Notes: a model not told the origin generated them from the sequence alone. Counted from the first letter of the stretch, positions 38,529 to 47,746 are shown. The stretch: 64,000 bases of DNA from Myxococcus eversor (GCF_010894455.1 NZ_JAAIXY010000034.1:1-64000); one strand, 5' to 3'. Translations and numbers: made by a program.

Positions 38529-39503
38529 ATGTCACGACCTCCTCCGAGTGCACGCATCCTCCTGCGCTTTTGGTTTCTCGGGCTCCTGCTCGAAACCACC
38601 TCCGCGCACGCTGAACCACCGCGTCGCCTGGCTGCTGATGCACCGCTCCGGCGGACACTCCCGTCGAATGCCGGCGTGCCGAGTGCCGAATCTCCGAGCG
38701 CGGACGCACCTCCACGAGCACTCCACCAGGTCGGCTCGGGACAAACGGTCACCTTCCGCGACGCCATCACTTCGGCGCAGCCCGACCGCACGAGCCGCGC
38801 TCTCCGCGCCGACACCGCGAGCTCCGACGGCACGCGCCGAGCGCTCCGCGCCGCCACTATCACCTCGGCACGACGCTCCGACCGCGCGAGCCTCACCCTC
38901 CGCGCCGACACAGCGCCCCCCGACGGCACACGTCTGCCCGGCGACATGAGTGATGTCCCCGTCCTCGCCGAGCGGGAAGACCTCCCGCTGTCCACGGGTG
39001 CCTGGGTGGCGCACGGAGGACTGGCCCTGCTCCCGCTCGGCGGAGTGTGGGGCGCGACACGCGTCGGCGGTGACACACGCCTGGGCGCCACCGCCGCTGA
39101 GACGGCCGCCGGAATGCTCGCGGGCTACGGGCCCTCGCGCCTGCTCTTCTTGCGACCCATCACGCCGGGCTCCGCGCGCTGGATGGACCTGGAGGTCGCC
39201 GCATTCACCGGGGGACTCCTGCTCACCCCGCCGCTCGCGGCGCTCGGAACCTGGGGCATGGGGGAAGTCGCCTTCGGACGCAGCCAGAACCAGGGCGACG
39301 CGTACCTCGGAGCCCTCGCTGGCGCGGCCACCGGCACCCTGCTCGCCGCCGCCGTCGACGGCCTGCTCACCAAGCTGGCCGAGCCCAGCATCCGCCTCAA
39401 GTACGCCCGCTCCCTCATCGGCCTCGCCCTCATCGGCACCGGCGCGACGCTCGGCTACCAATGGGCCGGCGGCGGCCCACGCTCCAACCAACACACTCGA
39501 TAG
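38529..39503 (+). CDS. Membrane protein with repetitive N-terminal region
   Basis: From ATG 38529 the product has a signal peptide (RFWFLGLLLETTSAHAE). About 120 residues of degenerate Arg/Ala/Asp-rich repeats follow (RALRADTASSDGTRRALRA, SLTLRADTAPPDGT), encoded by imperfect DNA repeats between about 38790 and 38940. The C-terminal part has four or five hydrophobic segments (GGLALLPLGGVWGA, FTGGLLLTPPLAALGTW, LAGAATGTLLAAAV, LIGLALIGTGATLGY). I do not recognise a family. Confidence 0.5.
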   Translation: MSRPPPSARILLRFWFLGLLLETTSAHAEPPRRLAADAPLRRTLPSNAGVPSAESPSADAPPRALHQVGSGQTVTFRDAITSAQPDRTSRALRADTASSDGTRRALRAATITSARRSDRASLTLRADTAPPDGTRLPGDMSDVPVLAEREDLPLSTGAWVAHGGLALLPLGGVWGATRVGGDTRLGATAAETAAGMLAGYGPSRLLFLRPITPGSARWMDLEVAAFTGGLLLTPPLAALGTWGMGEVAFGRSQNQGDAYLGALAGAATGTLLAAAVDGLLTKLAEPSIRLKYARSLIGLALIGTGATLGYQWAGGGPRSNQHTR

Positions 39504-39678
39504 TTACAGGCGCGCCACACCCCGCCGGCGAGCCGTGATGTCTCACTGGCGCGCTCCGTGCGAGTCTTTCCGTCAAAACCACACGCACCGCACTGCTCGC
39601 CATTTATTAGTTGTCATCAATTACAATCAATACCATCCTTGCCGGGCAGCACAGACACGCAGTCTGGAGACACACCCC

Positions 39679-39837
39679 ATGTCGGCCCTCAAGACTCTCC
39701 GCATTGCCGTTGCCCTCGCCGCTGTCTTTGGTGTGACCACGGGTTTCACCACCGAGGCCCCCAAGTCCGAGTGCGCCCCGTTCTGTTACAAGCACCCCAT
39801 CACCGGCCAGCTCATCTGCACCGCGCCCTGCCCGTAA
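39679..39837 (+). CDS. 52-residue secreted Cys-containing peptide
   Basis: GGAGA precedes ATG 39679. Residues 1-23 form a signal peptide (LRIAVALAAVFGVTTGF). The mature tail of about 28 residues (SECAPFCYKHP, TGQLICTAPCP) has four Cys in two CxxxC-type pairs, suggesting two disulphides or a metal site. The upstream 80 bases are unusually AT-rich, with a TACAAT element at 39622 that could be a -10 box. A strong terminator follows, so it looks like a self-contained gene. The function could be a small structural, metal-binding or antimicrobial peptide; no maturation enzymes are adjacent. Confidence 0.65.
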   Translation: MSALKTLRIAVALAAVFGVTTGFTTEAPKSECAPFCYKHPITGQLICTAPCP

Positions 39838-39857
39838 TCCTCGCGGCCTAGACGCGA

Positions 39858-39899
39858 GAAAGGGGCCCGGTCCGCTGTACGCGGGCGGGGCCCCTTTTC
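39858..39899. terminator. Bidirectional intrinsic terminator
   Basis: An AAAGGGGCCC-type arm pairs with GGGCCCCTTTT across an 18-base loop, with a T run on the plus strand and a weaker TTT on the minus strand. It lies between the small peptide gene and the convergent end of the ABC permease gene. This is the best intrinsic terminator in the window. Confidence 0.75.
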
Positions 39900-39930
39900 A
39901 TGGGACACACAGCGCTGACAGGTGGCGCAT

Positions 39931-41154
39931 TTATTCCGTGCGCATCGCCTCCACGGGGTCCAGCTTCGCGGCGCGAGCGGCCGGATAGATTCCGAACCCC
40001 AGCCCCACCCCGCAGCTCATCGCCAGGGACAGGCCCACCGCCCAGGCCGGCACCTCGGTGGGCAGGCCGAGCACCCAGCGCGCCAGGTGCGCCAGCCCTA
40101 TCCCCAGGAGCACCCCCAGCACCCCGCCAGTCAAGGACAGCACCACCGCCTCCGTGGCGAACTGCGCGAGGATGCGCCGCTTCTTCGCGCCCAGCGCCTT
40201 GCGGATTCCAATCTCCCGGGTCCGCTCCGTCACCGCCACCAGCATGATGTTCAGGATGCCGATGCCGCCCACCAGGAGCGACAGCAGGCACACGCCGAAG
40301 CTGGCCACGGAAATCACCTGGGAGATGTTGTTGAACATCTCCGTGGAGCTCTCGTTGGAGAACACGAAGAAGTCGTCCGCATCCATCGGCTTCAGTCCGT
40401 GACGCCGCCGCATCAGCACCGTCACCTCGTCCTGCGCCCGCTTCAGCACCTCCGCCGAGTGCGCCTGCACGCTCACCCGGAAATTGCTCAAGCCGAACAG
40501 CGGACGGAACGCCGTCAGCGGCATCATCACCGTGTTGTCCTGGCCGCCACCGCCCAGGAAGCTGCCCTTGCGCTTCGTCGTCCCCACCACCGTGAAGTTG
40601 CGGCCCAGCAGGCGGAACGTCTGCCCCAGGGGCTCCATCCCCGGCCACAGCGTGTCCGCCAGGTCCGGTCCAATCACCGCGACGCGCCGGCCATCCAGGT
40701 ACTCGGTGTCCGTGAAGGCGCGGCCCGAGGCCACCACCACCGAGTTCGTCTGGAAGTACTCCGGCGTCCCGGACCACACGCCGATGTTGGCGCGCGTCTC
40801 GCGGTGCTGCGTGGACAGCTTCTGTCCACCCTTGGAGTCCTCGCCCGCCGCCGTCAGCACGGAGGGCATCTCCCGGATGGCGTCCAGGTCCTCGAAGGTG
40901 AAGCGCGGCCGGCGCGACAGCTCCGCCAGGGACAGGTTGCCCGCGCCGAAGGGCAGCCGCTGCACCTGGAAGCAGTTGGCGCCCAGCTCGGACAGGTTCT
41001 CGTTCACCTGGTTCCGCAGGCCCTCGATGAGCCCCATCATCGCCACCACCGTGGTGGCGCCGATGACGATGCCCAACAGCGTCAGGAAGGAGCGCAGCGG
41101 GTTGGAGACGAACGTCCCGAACGCCAGCCGCAAGGTGTCCAGCAAGGCCATCAT
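39931..41154 (-). CDS. MacB/FtsX-type ABC transporter permease
   Basis: The 407-residue protein has the MacB layout. There is an N-terminal helix (SFLTLLGIVIGATTVVAMMG), a periplasmic domain of about 220 residues, and three C-terminal helices with the conserved cytoplasmic segment ERTREIGIRKALGAKKRRIL. It forms the membrane part of a MacB-like transporter that uses ATP to pull substrates from the periplasm or drive lipoprotein-like export. Its start is 12 bases after the stop of a sister permease. No ATPase or membrane-fusion protein is adjacent. Confidence 0.85.
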   Translation of the reverse strand: MMALLDTLRLAFGTFVSNPLRSFLTLLGIVIGATTVVAMMGLIEGLRNQVNENLSELGANCFQVQRLPFGAGNLSLAELSRRPRFTFEDLDAIREMPSVLTAAGEDSKGGQKLSTQHRETRANIGVWSGTPEYFQTNSVVVASGRAFTDTEYLDGRRVAVIGPDLADTLWPGMEPLGQTFRLLGRNFTVVGTTKRKGSFLGGGGQDNTVMMPLTAFRPLFGLSNFRVSVQAHSAEVLKRAQDEVTVLMRRRHGLKPMDADDFFVFSNESSTEMFNNISQVISVASFGVCLLSLLVGGIGILNIMLVAVTERTREIGIRKALGAKKRRILAQFATEAVVLSLTGGVLGVLLGIGLAHLARWVLGLPTEVPAWAVGLSLAMSCGVGLGFGIYPAARAAKLDPVEAMRTE

Positions 41155-41166
41155 CGCGGCGTCTCC

Positions 41167-42393
41167 TCAGTCATGGCGAAGCGCTTCCACGGGGTCCAGG
41201 TTCGCCGCGCGCGCCGCGGGCCAGATGCCGAACAGCAGGCCCACCGTCGCCGCGAAACCCACGCCCGCCACCACCGTCAGCGGCTCCACCGCCGCCGCCA
41301 GCGGCGTGATGAACGACACCGTCTTCGCCAGGCCCAGCCCCACCAGCGTCCCGAGAGTGCCGCCCACCGCGGACACACTGGAGGCCTCCAGGAGGAACTG
41401 GATGATGATGGTGCGCTTCTTCGCGCCCAGCGCGCGCCGCACGCCAATCTCCCGCGTCCGCTCGCGCACCGACACCAGCATGATGTTCATGATGCCGATG
41501 CCACCCACCAGCAGGGTGATGAGCCCCACGCCCGTCGCCGCGCCGTACAGCGCGCCGGTGAGCTTGGCGTAGATGTTGGCGAGCTGCTCGGGCCGGTTGA
41601 TGGCGAAGTCGTCCTTCACCCCGGGCTGCGTCCCGCGCGCGCGGCGCAGCGCCGAGGTCAGATGGTCCACCACGTCGAGCGTGTGGTCGGGCGAGTCCAC
41701 CGACACCATGATGTTGGGCGAGTTGCGCTTGCCGAAGTGCTCCTGGAAGGTGCGGTAGGGAATCAGCACCGCCGTGTCCTGATTCTCCCCGAGCACGGTG
41801 CCCTTGGGCTCCAGCGTGCCCACCACGCGGTAGGGCCTGCCCGCGAGCAGGATGCGGTGGCCCACCGGGTCCAATCCGGGGAACAGCGTGCGCGTCAACT
41901 CCGCGCCGATGACGACCACCGGCGAGCGCGTGTTCACGTCCGCGTCGGTGAGGAAGCGGCCCTTGTCCACGGTGTAGGAGGAGATGAGGGAGTAGTCCGC
42001 CGTCGTCCCTATCGCCGTCACGCCCGCCATGCGCCGGTCCAGGAAGCGCGCCTCCGCCCGGTCGAAGAAGACGGGCGCCGCCGCCACCACGTGCTCCGAG
42101 GACTGGAGGATGGCGGGTATCAGGTCCACGGACAGGTTCTTCCGGTTGCGGTACTCCCACCAGTCGCCGCCCATGGCCCAGGGGAACTTGGACACCTGGA
42201 TGGTGTTGGCGCCGATTTGCGCGAGCTGGTCCGCGAAGGACTGGTTGATGCCCTGGATGATGCCGACGATGGCCAGGAGCGTGCACACGCCCACGCCAAT
42301 CCCCACCGTCGTCAGCACCGTCCGCAGGCGGTTGGCTCGCAGCGAAAACAGCGCGATGCGCCCGCCCTCCCACACGTCGACCCTGATGCTCAC
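41167..42393 (-). CDS. MacB/FtsX-type ABC transporter permease (sister)
   Basis: I chose GTG 42393 (GAGAGGGTG upstream), which gives 408 residues, the same length as the neighbouring permease. The reading frame open to 42528 is Arg-rich and unlikely to be translated. It has the N-terminal helix VLTTVGIGVGVCTLLAIVG, a periplasmic domain, and the three C-terminal helices with the matching ERTREIGVRRALGAKKRTI segment. The two permeases probably form a heterodimer. It lies 97 bases downstream of the cysteine desulfurase gene. Confidence 0.85.
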   Translation of the reverse strand: MSIRVDVWEGGRIALFSLRANRLRTVLTTVGIGVGVCTLLAIVGIIQGINQSFADQLAQIGANTIQVSKFPWAMGGDWWEYRNRKNLSVDLIPAILQSSEHVVAAAPVFFDRAEARFLDRRMAGVTAIGTTADYSLISSYTVDKGRFLTDADVNTRSPVVVIGAELTRTLFPGLDPVGHRILLAGRPYRVVGTLEPKGTVLGENQDTAVLIPYRTFQEHFGKRNSPNIMVSVDSPDHTLDVVDHLTSALRRARGTQPGVKDDFAINRPEQLANIYAKLTGALYGAATGVGLITLLVGGIGIMNIMLVSVRERTREIGVRRALGAKKRTIIIQFLLEASSVSAVGGTLGTLVGLGLAKTVSFITPLAAAVEPLTVVAGVGFAATVGLLFGIWPAARAANLDPVEALRHD

Positions 42394-42490
42394 GTGAAAC
42401 ACCCTCTCGCGTCGGCGGTGGCGCCGCACCGGCGGCACGCTCCGGTACCACGCCCTACGCCGGAAGCGGGGCGATGATTGCACGGAGAAT

Positions 42491-43642
42491 TCAGCCCGCC
42501 ACCTGCCGCCACCCGCGCGCCAGCACAACCACCGCCCGATCTACTTCTTCCTGGGTGGTGTCCGGCCCCAGGGACAGTCGCACCGCCCCCAGGGCGTCCG
42601 CTTCCGGGATTCCCATGGCCCGCAGCACCAGGGAGGCGGACTCGCCCCCGTCGTGACACGCGGACCCCGTGGACGCGGCCACCTCCGGCGTCGCCGCCAG
42701 CACCGCGCCGCCCCGGACGCCCGGAAAGCGGACATTGAGCGTGTTGGGCAGCCGCTGGGCCCCCTGCCCGCTCAAGGCCACGCCCGGCACCGCCTCGGAG
42801 AGTCGCGCCCACAGTCGCTCCCGCAGGGCCACCAGCGCCGCGTCTCCACCCCGCGCGAGCCGCTGGCCCGCCAGCTCACACGCGACGCCCAGCCCCACCG
42901 CGTAGGGCACGTTCTCCGTCCCCGGCCGCAGCCCGCGCTCCTGGCCTCCGCCCAACGTCACCGCGCGCAGCGCAGTGCCTTCACGCACGTACAGCGCGCC
43001 CACGCCCTTGGGTGCCCGCAGCTTGTGGCCCACCAGCGTGAGCAGGTCCACGCCGAGCGCCTTCACGTCCACCGGCACCTTGCCCACCGACTGCGCCGCG
43101 TCCGTGTGCACGGTGGCGCCGTGACGGTGGGCCCGCGCGGCGATGTCCGCCACGGGTTGCAACACGCCCGTTTCGTTATTGGAATGCATCAGTGACACGA
43201 GTGCGGTTTCATCTCCCTCCGCGTCCAGCGCGCGCTCGGCATCCTCCACACGCACGCGGCCCTCTGTGTCCACGGGCAGCCACGTCACGCGCCAGCCCCG
43301 CCACTCCAGCGCGTCGCAGGGCAGCTTCGTGGCGGGGTGCTCAATCGTGGAGGTGAGCAGGTGGCGCCGCTCCGCGCGGGCCTCGGCGGTGCCACGGATG
43401 GCCAGGTTGTTGGCCTCCGTGCCGCCGGAGGTGAAGAGGATTTCAGAGGGCTTCGCGCCGATGAGCGCGGCGACCTGCGCGCGGGCCGCCTCCAGCGCCT
43501 GGTGGGCGCGGCGTCCGTAGGGGTGGCCGCTGGACGGGTTGCCAAAGTGCTCGCGGAGGTACGGCAGCATGGCGTCCACCACCTCCGGGTCCACGGGGGT
43601 GGTGGCGTTGTGGTCCAGGTACAGCGGGCGCTCGGGGCTCAT
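42491..43642 (-). CDS. Cysteine desulfurase (IscS/NifS family)
   Basis: The 383-residue PLP enzyme has the family landmarks: LDHNATTPVDPEV, FTSGGTEANNLA, the His in TIEHPA, HTDAAQSVGK, the PLP lysine in LVGHKLRAPKG, and the sulfur-accepting Cys in ASTGSACHDGG. It releases sulfur from cysteine for Fe-S cluster or thio-cofactor synthesis. It lies 12 bases after the lysyl-oxidase-like gene and is likely co-transcribed. No iscU or other Fe-S scaffold is adjacent, so it may be a specialised copy. Confidence 0.9.
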   Translation of the reverse strand: MSPERPLYLDHNATTPVDPEVVDAMLPYLREHFGNPSSGHPYGRRAHQALEAARAQVAALIGAKPSEILFTSGGTEANNLAIRGTAEARAERRHLLTSTIEHPATKLPCDALEWRGWRVTWLPVDTEGRVRVEDAERALDAEGDETALVSLMHSNNETGVLQPVADIAARAHRHGATVHTDAAQSVGKVPVDVKALGVDLLTLVGHKLRAPKGVGALYVREGTALRAVTLGGGQERGLRPGTENVPYAVGLGVACELAGQRLARGGDAALVALRERLWARLSEAVPGVALSGQGAQRLPNTLNVRFPGVRGGAVLAATPEVAASTGSACHDGGESASLVLRAMGIPEADALGAVRLSLGPDTTQEEVDRAVVVLARGWRQVAG

Positions 43643-43654
43643 GGCCCCGCAGGA

Positions 43655-45607
43655 TTACGGCAGCACCGTGACGGTGTCTCCCTCCAAGCGCACCGGGAAG
43701 CCCACGGTGTTGGGGTGGACCGTTCCCTCCTCGACGATATCGCGCGTGTCCACGCTGACCTGGAACGTGTAGGTGCCGTCCGCCACGTCGGTGATGTCCA
43801 CCCACTGGCACGGGGTGTCGAGCGTGTAGATGTCCGACCAGCCCGGGGAGATGCCCATGGGCTCGTGGACGGTCCACACCGGCGACTCCGCGCAGTAGCT
43901 CTGGAGGTCCACCAGGAAGTAGCCCTGCTTGCGCCCCCTCATCACCGCGTTGCCGCCGGAGTCCCTCAGCTCGTAGGCCGCGAAGTTGGTGAGGTGGTCG
44001 TGCCCATGGCACGCGTCATAGACATACAGGTCCGGGTTCTCCTCGATGGGTGGGAGGACCGCGGACTTGCTGCCCAGGTTCTGGATGGAGGTGCTGAAGC
44101 GCAGCAGCTTGCGACGACCCGGCGCGAGCACGCACTCCTCCTTCACCTCGCAGGAGTCGGCGGGGAAGTCCTTCCACACCACGTGCACCGTGCGCTCGAG
44201 CACGTCCTGGTCCACGGTGAGGTCCGGCTTGCCGTTCACCTCGTCTATCCCCAGGCCGCAAATCCTCGGCGCGAGCAGGTAGGGAGGCGCGGTGGGCGTC
44301 GTCGGCACCTGACCTCCTCCGAAGACAGACACGTCGCCCATGGGCTTGTCGAGGACGTCGCCGAATTCGGTGGAGGCCACCACCAGGTCTTCGAACCCGT
44401 CGCCGTCCAGGTCTCCTGGCGCGACCACGGAATAGCGCCGGTACGTCCGATAGCCGTTGGGGACGACGTCACCCCGGGGCCAGGACCAGGCGGGCTGCAG
44501 CGCCTGGGAGATGCCGTCCTTCGGTGAGAAGAAGTAGAGCCTCCCCGCGGAGCCCACCACGAAGTCGTTGCGCTGGCCGTCGCCATCCATGTCGCCCACG
44601 AGGCTCGCGCCGGAGAACGCGCCGAAGAAGGGGAAGGAGGGGTCCCCCAGGGTGGACCACGCCGGCGTGGAGGAGAACGCGCCGTCCGGCTGGGAGAAGT
44701 GGAACTGGAACGGGCCCGAGTCCGCCAACAGGAAGGCCTCTGGATGCCCGTCTCCGTTCAAGTCCGGCAGGAGGTCGATGGGCCCGAGGAGGGTCTCGAT
44801 TCGCGACGGCTCCGTGGAGATGGGGCCATCGCACGCGAAGGCACTGCCAGGCTTGCAGCCGAGGAAGTAGCCCCGCCGGCCATCCTCCAGGGAGAGCGCC
44901 ACATCCCCCGCGTCATCCCCATTCAGGTCCCCCGCGGCCGAAGCGGAGAAGTAGCCCGTGCGAGTGCGCGCCAGCGTGAAGAGCCCCTCTTCCCGGGCCC
45001 CAGGCGTGGACAGGTAGAAGAGCTGCTCGGTGCCGCGGGTGGCGATGAGGTCATCCCGGCCATCTCCATTCAAGTCCACGAAGAGGGAGCTCAAGAAGAT
45101 GCCGTTTCCCGGCACACGGAAGGTCGGCGCGGCCAGCATCGCCGCCAGGTCCGCCTGGCCCAGGAAGACGGAGGAGCCGTAGCGGCCATGCACCAGCAGG
45201 TCCGCGTAGGCGTCTCCATTCACGTCGCCCGCCGCCACCCGGAGCACCTGCCCGGAGGTTCTCGGGTGCGTGTTCTGCCAGGTCATCGGCGCGGACACGG
45301 CCTGGGTGGAGAAGAACTTCTCCTGTCCCACGAAGATGGACACGCGCCCGGGGTTGAGCGTGCTGGTGAGCAGCAACTGACAGGCCTGAGAGCCCACCAC
45401 CAGGTCCTTGCGCCCGTCCCCGTTGAAGTCCGCGAGCGCCACGGCGCCGCCAAAGCACTCGTTGGGGAAGCTCGGGTCCGCCTTCACCTGCCACAGCGGC
45501 GTCTCGGAGAGCGTGGGCTTCGGCGCGGGAGGCGGGTCGTCATCCTTGCAGCCCACCAGCGCCGACAGCAGACACACGACGACCAGCGACCTCGAGGGCA
45601 CACGCAT
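43655..45607 (-). CDS. Lysyl-oxidase-like lipoprotein with FG-GAP/VCBS repeats
   Basis: The lipoprotein signal (VVVCLLSALVGC) is followed by about 400 residues of FG-GAP/VCBS-type repeats. These are DxNGDGxxDL calcium loops (ALADFNGDGRKDLVVGS, DVNGDAYADLLVHG), probably a beta-propeller. The last 190 residues resemble a lysyl oxidase catalytic domain. The copper motif CHGHDH keeps three His. A Lys in RGRKQGYFLVD and a Tyr in SPGWSDIYTLD lie 34 residues apart, as do the lysyl tyrosylquinone partners of animal LOX within one residue. CQWVDITDVADGTY matches the LOX ending closely. It would oxidise amines outside the cell. Confidence 0.8.
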   Translation of the reverse strand: MRVPSRSLVVVCLLSALVGCKDDDPPPAPKPTLSETPLWQVKADPSFPNECFGGAVALADFNGDGRKDLVVGSQACQLLLTSTLNPGRVSIFVGQEKFFSTQAVSAPMTWQNTHPRTSGQVLRVAAGDVNGDAYADLLVHGRYGSSVFLGQADLAAMLAAPTFRVPGNGIFLSSLFVDLNGDGRDDLIATRGTEQLFYLSTPGAREEGLFTLARTRTGYFSASAAGDLNGDDAGDVALSLEDGRRGYFLGCKPGSAFACDGPISTEPSRIETLLGPIDLLPDLNGDGHPEAFLLADSGPFQFHFSQPDGAFSSTPAWSTLGDPSFPFFGAFSGASLVGDMDGDGQRNDFVVGSAGRLYFFSPKDGISQALQPAWSWPRGDVVPNGYRTYRRYSVVAPGDLDGDGFEDLVVASTEFGDVLDKPMGDVSVFGGGQVPTTPTAPPYLLAPRICGLGIDEVNGKPDLTVDQDVLERTVHVVWKDFPADSCEVKEECVLAPGRRKLLRFSTSIQNLGSKSAVLPPIEENPDLYVYDACHGHDHLTNFAAYELRDSGGNAVMRGRKQGYFLVDLQSYCAESPVWTVHEPMGISPGWSDIYTLDTPCQWVDITDVADGTYTFQVSVDTRDIVEEGTVHPNTVGFPVRLEGDTVTVLP

Positions 45608-45656
45608 GAGCGACTCCTCTTCTGGGGTACCGCGGGGAAAACACCTCGTGTCACGA

Positions 45657-45687
45657 GCCGGGCGCGCGAGGACTCAGCGCGCCCGGC
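45657..45687 (-). terminator. Hairpin between the two lysyl-oxidase-like genes
   Basis: A perfect 11-bp stem (GCCGGGCGCGC and complement, 9-base loop) lies after the stop at 45710 and before the next start at 45607. There is no U run. It probably lowers read-through between the paralogues. Confidence 0.45.
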
Positions 45688-45709
45688 CCTGCCGCCTCGG
45701 CGGACGGGG

Positions 45710-47746
45710 TCAGCGCACCACCGTCACGGTGTCTCCGTCGATGCGGACATCCAGCTTCACTTCGTTGGGAATCGCGTTCGCCTCTTCGATGATGTCCTTC
45801 TCGTCCACGCCGACGCGCAGGGTGTACGTGCCGTCGGTGAGGTCGGTGATGTCAATCCACTGGCAGGGGATATCCGCGACGTAGATGTCCGACCAGCCGG
45901 CGGAGATGCTCATGCGCTCACCGATGGTAATCGGCGCGGCGTCCGAGCATTGCCGGTGGTAGTCCACCAGGTAGAAGCCCTGCTTGCGGCCGGTGACGAC
46001 GTCGTTGCCCTGGGCGTCGCGCAGCGCGTAGCCGGCGAAGTCCGTCAGGTGCTCGTGTCCGTGACACTCGTCGTAGACGTAGAGGTCGGGCCGCTCCTCG
46101 GACGTGGGCACGTCCGCCACCGCGTTGCCCAGGTTCAGGATGGAGGTGCTGAAGCGCAGCAGGCGCCGCTGCCCCGCGGCCGGCACGCAGCCCTCCAGCA
46201 CCTCGCAGGCGTCCGCCTTGAAGGTCTTCCGCTCCACGTACAGCGAGCGCGCGAGCACGTCTCCATCCACGGTGAGGTCCGGCTTGCCATTCACCGGGTC
46301 CACCACCAGTCCGCAGCTCTTCGACTCCGGCAGGTGCGGACGCGGCGCGGGCGGCGCGGGGACGTGCCCGCCCCCGAGGATGACGACGCGGCCCGCGGGC
46401 CCATCCACCAGCCCCGTCGGCGGAGCGATGCCCACCACGAGGTCACGGAAGCCATTGCCGTCCAGGTCTCCGGGCGCCAGCACCGCGTGGCTCATGAAGC
46501 CCTCGAAGTTGGAGGGCAGCGCGTCCGCGCGAGGCCACGCGAAGGAGGGCTTCAAGTCCGAGGAGATGGCCGCGCCGGGAGAGAAGAAGTACAGCCGGCC
46601 CATCGAGCTCGCGATGAAGTCGTGCGCCTGTCCGTCTCCGTCCAGGTCCCCCACCGGCTGCGGTGAGCCGAGCAGCGAGAACAGCGGGTCCTCCACCAAC
46701 TGCCACGTGGGCATCGGCCCATAGCCACCCGTTGACTGCGCGTCCGACAGGTAGAGCTGCCAGGTGCCACCGCCGAGTCCCGTGAAGCGCTCGGGCTGTC
46801 CGTCTCCATTGAGGTCGGGGAACAGGCCCATGGCCCAGGCCTTCAGGGACCACACGGGCTCGGCCGTCAGCGCGCCGTCACACGTGAGCGCGCTGTCCTG
46901 CTTGCAGCCCAGGTAGAGGCGGAAGGTCTCCGCGCTGTAGGCCACCACGTCCTGCACGCCGTCGCCGTTGGTGTCTCCCACGCGACGCAAGCTCGTCCCG
47001 AAGAGAGAGGCCGTCCGGGACACCAGGACGAAGGGCACCTGCCCTGCTTGCGCCCGATAGACGGACACGATGCCGCCCTTCGAGCTGACCAGGTCATCCA
47101 GGCCGTCGCCGGTGACATCCGTCAGCAGCGTGTTGCCGTACAAGCCACCGCCCGGCACCTGGAAGGCGACCTCGGAGAGCAGCTCCGACAGGACGGGGCG
47201 CCCCTTGAAGACGAGCGCGCCATACAGACCGGAGATGAGCAGGTCCGCGTAGGCGTCTCCGTCGATGTTGCCCACGGAGACCGTCATGCCGTTACCGGTG
47301 GTGCGCGAGTTGCTGTTGCGCCAGTCCATGGTCCACGAGGGCCCCTGCTTCGCGAAGTACGGGGCCTGTCCGGGGAAGAGGTACACGCGGCCGGGCTCAC
47401 GCGTCTGGCCCATGCAGGGCGGGGCACCGACGACGAGGTCCTTCTGACCGTCACCATCCAGGTCTCCCATCGCGATGGTGCGGCCGAAGCACCCCGCCGC
47501 GTAGGTGGCGTCATGGTCCACCCGCCACAGGGGCACCTCGGAGAGCTCGTTGCCCGCATCGGGCGTCCCTGCATCGGGAGCACCGGCATCAGGCTCGCCC
47601 GCATCAGGTGCACCGGCGTCGGGGGTCCCCGAGTCGGGTGCACCTGCATCGGGAGTCCCCGAGTCGGGTGCGGGGTCCGGGTCGTCGGGGCAGCCACACA
47701 AGACGACCATCAGCGTGGACAGGGACAGGACAGCGGACAGACGCAT
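45710..47746 (-). CDS. Lysyl-oxidase-like lipoprotein with FG-GAP/VCBS repeats (paralogue)
   Basis: ATG 47746 has an ideal AAGGAG 8 bases upstream; the in-frame GTG at 47755 lies too near it. After the lipobox (LCGC) there is a 40-residue linker of eight five-residue repeats (APDAG/TPDAG). FG-GAP units come next (MGDLDGDGQKDLVVG, DGQPERFTGLG), then the LOX-like domain with CHGHEH, RKQGFYLVD and SAGWSDIYVADIPCQW. The quinone and copper residues are kept. The linker would lift the domain away from the membrane. It is the first gene of the minus-strand series and is separated from the DHA2 exporter by a palindrome. Confidence 0.8.
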   Translation of the reverse strand: MRLSAVLSLSTLMVVLCGCPDDPDPAPDSGTPDAGAPDSGTPDAGAPDAGEPDAGAPDAGTPDAGNELSEVPLWRVDHDATYAAGCFGRTIAMGDLDGDGQKDLVVGAPPCMGQTREPGRVYLFPGQAPYFAKQGPSWTMDWRNSNSRTTGNGMTVSVGNIDGDAYADLLISGLYGALVFKGRPVLSELLSEVAFQVPGGGLYGNTLLTDVTGDGLDDLVSSKGGIVSVYRAQAGQVPFVLVSRTASLFGTSLRRVGDTNGDGVQDVVAYSAETFRLYLGCKQDSALTCDGALTAEPVWSLKAWAMGLFPDLNGDGQPERFTGLGGGTWQLYLSDAQSTGGYGPMPTWQLVEDPLFSLLGSPQPVGDLDGDGQAHDFIASSMGRLYFFSPGAAISSDLKPSFAWPRADALPSNFEGFMSHAVLAPGDLDGNGFRDLVVGIAPPTGLVDGPAGRVVILGGGHVPAPPAPRPHLPESKSCGLVVDPVNGKPDLTVDGDVLARSLYVERKTFKADACEVLEGCVPAAGQRRLLRFSTSILNLGNAVADVPTSEERPDLYVYDECHGHEHLTDFAGYALRDAQGNDVVTGRKQGFYLVDYHRQCSDAAPITIGERMSISAGWSDIYVADIPCQWIDITDLTDGTYTLRVGVDEKDIIEEANAIPNEVKLDVRIDGDTVTVVR
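47552..47671. repeat. Eight tandem 15-base repeats coding for a PDAG-type linker
   Basis: The repeat lies in frame inside the lysyl-oxidase-like gene and gives APDSG, TPDAG or EPDAG units. The copies differ at wobble positions. Length change by slippage would remain in frame. Confidence 0.75.

Noticed and set aside
38790..38940. CRISPR-like repeats
   Set aside because: The repeats are short, irregular and in frame within a gene for a repetitive protein; there are no unique spacers or cas genes.
39922..42477. Plus-strand 851-codon frame opposite the permeases
   Set aside because: It is a shadow of two MacB-type permeases with conserved motifs on the minus strand.
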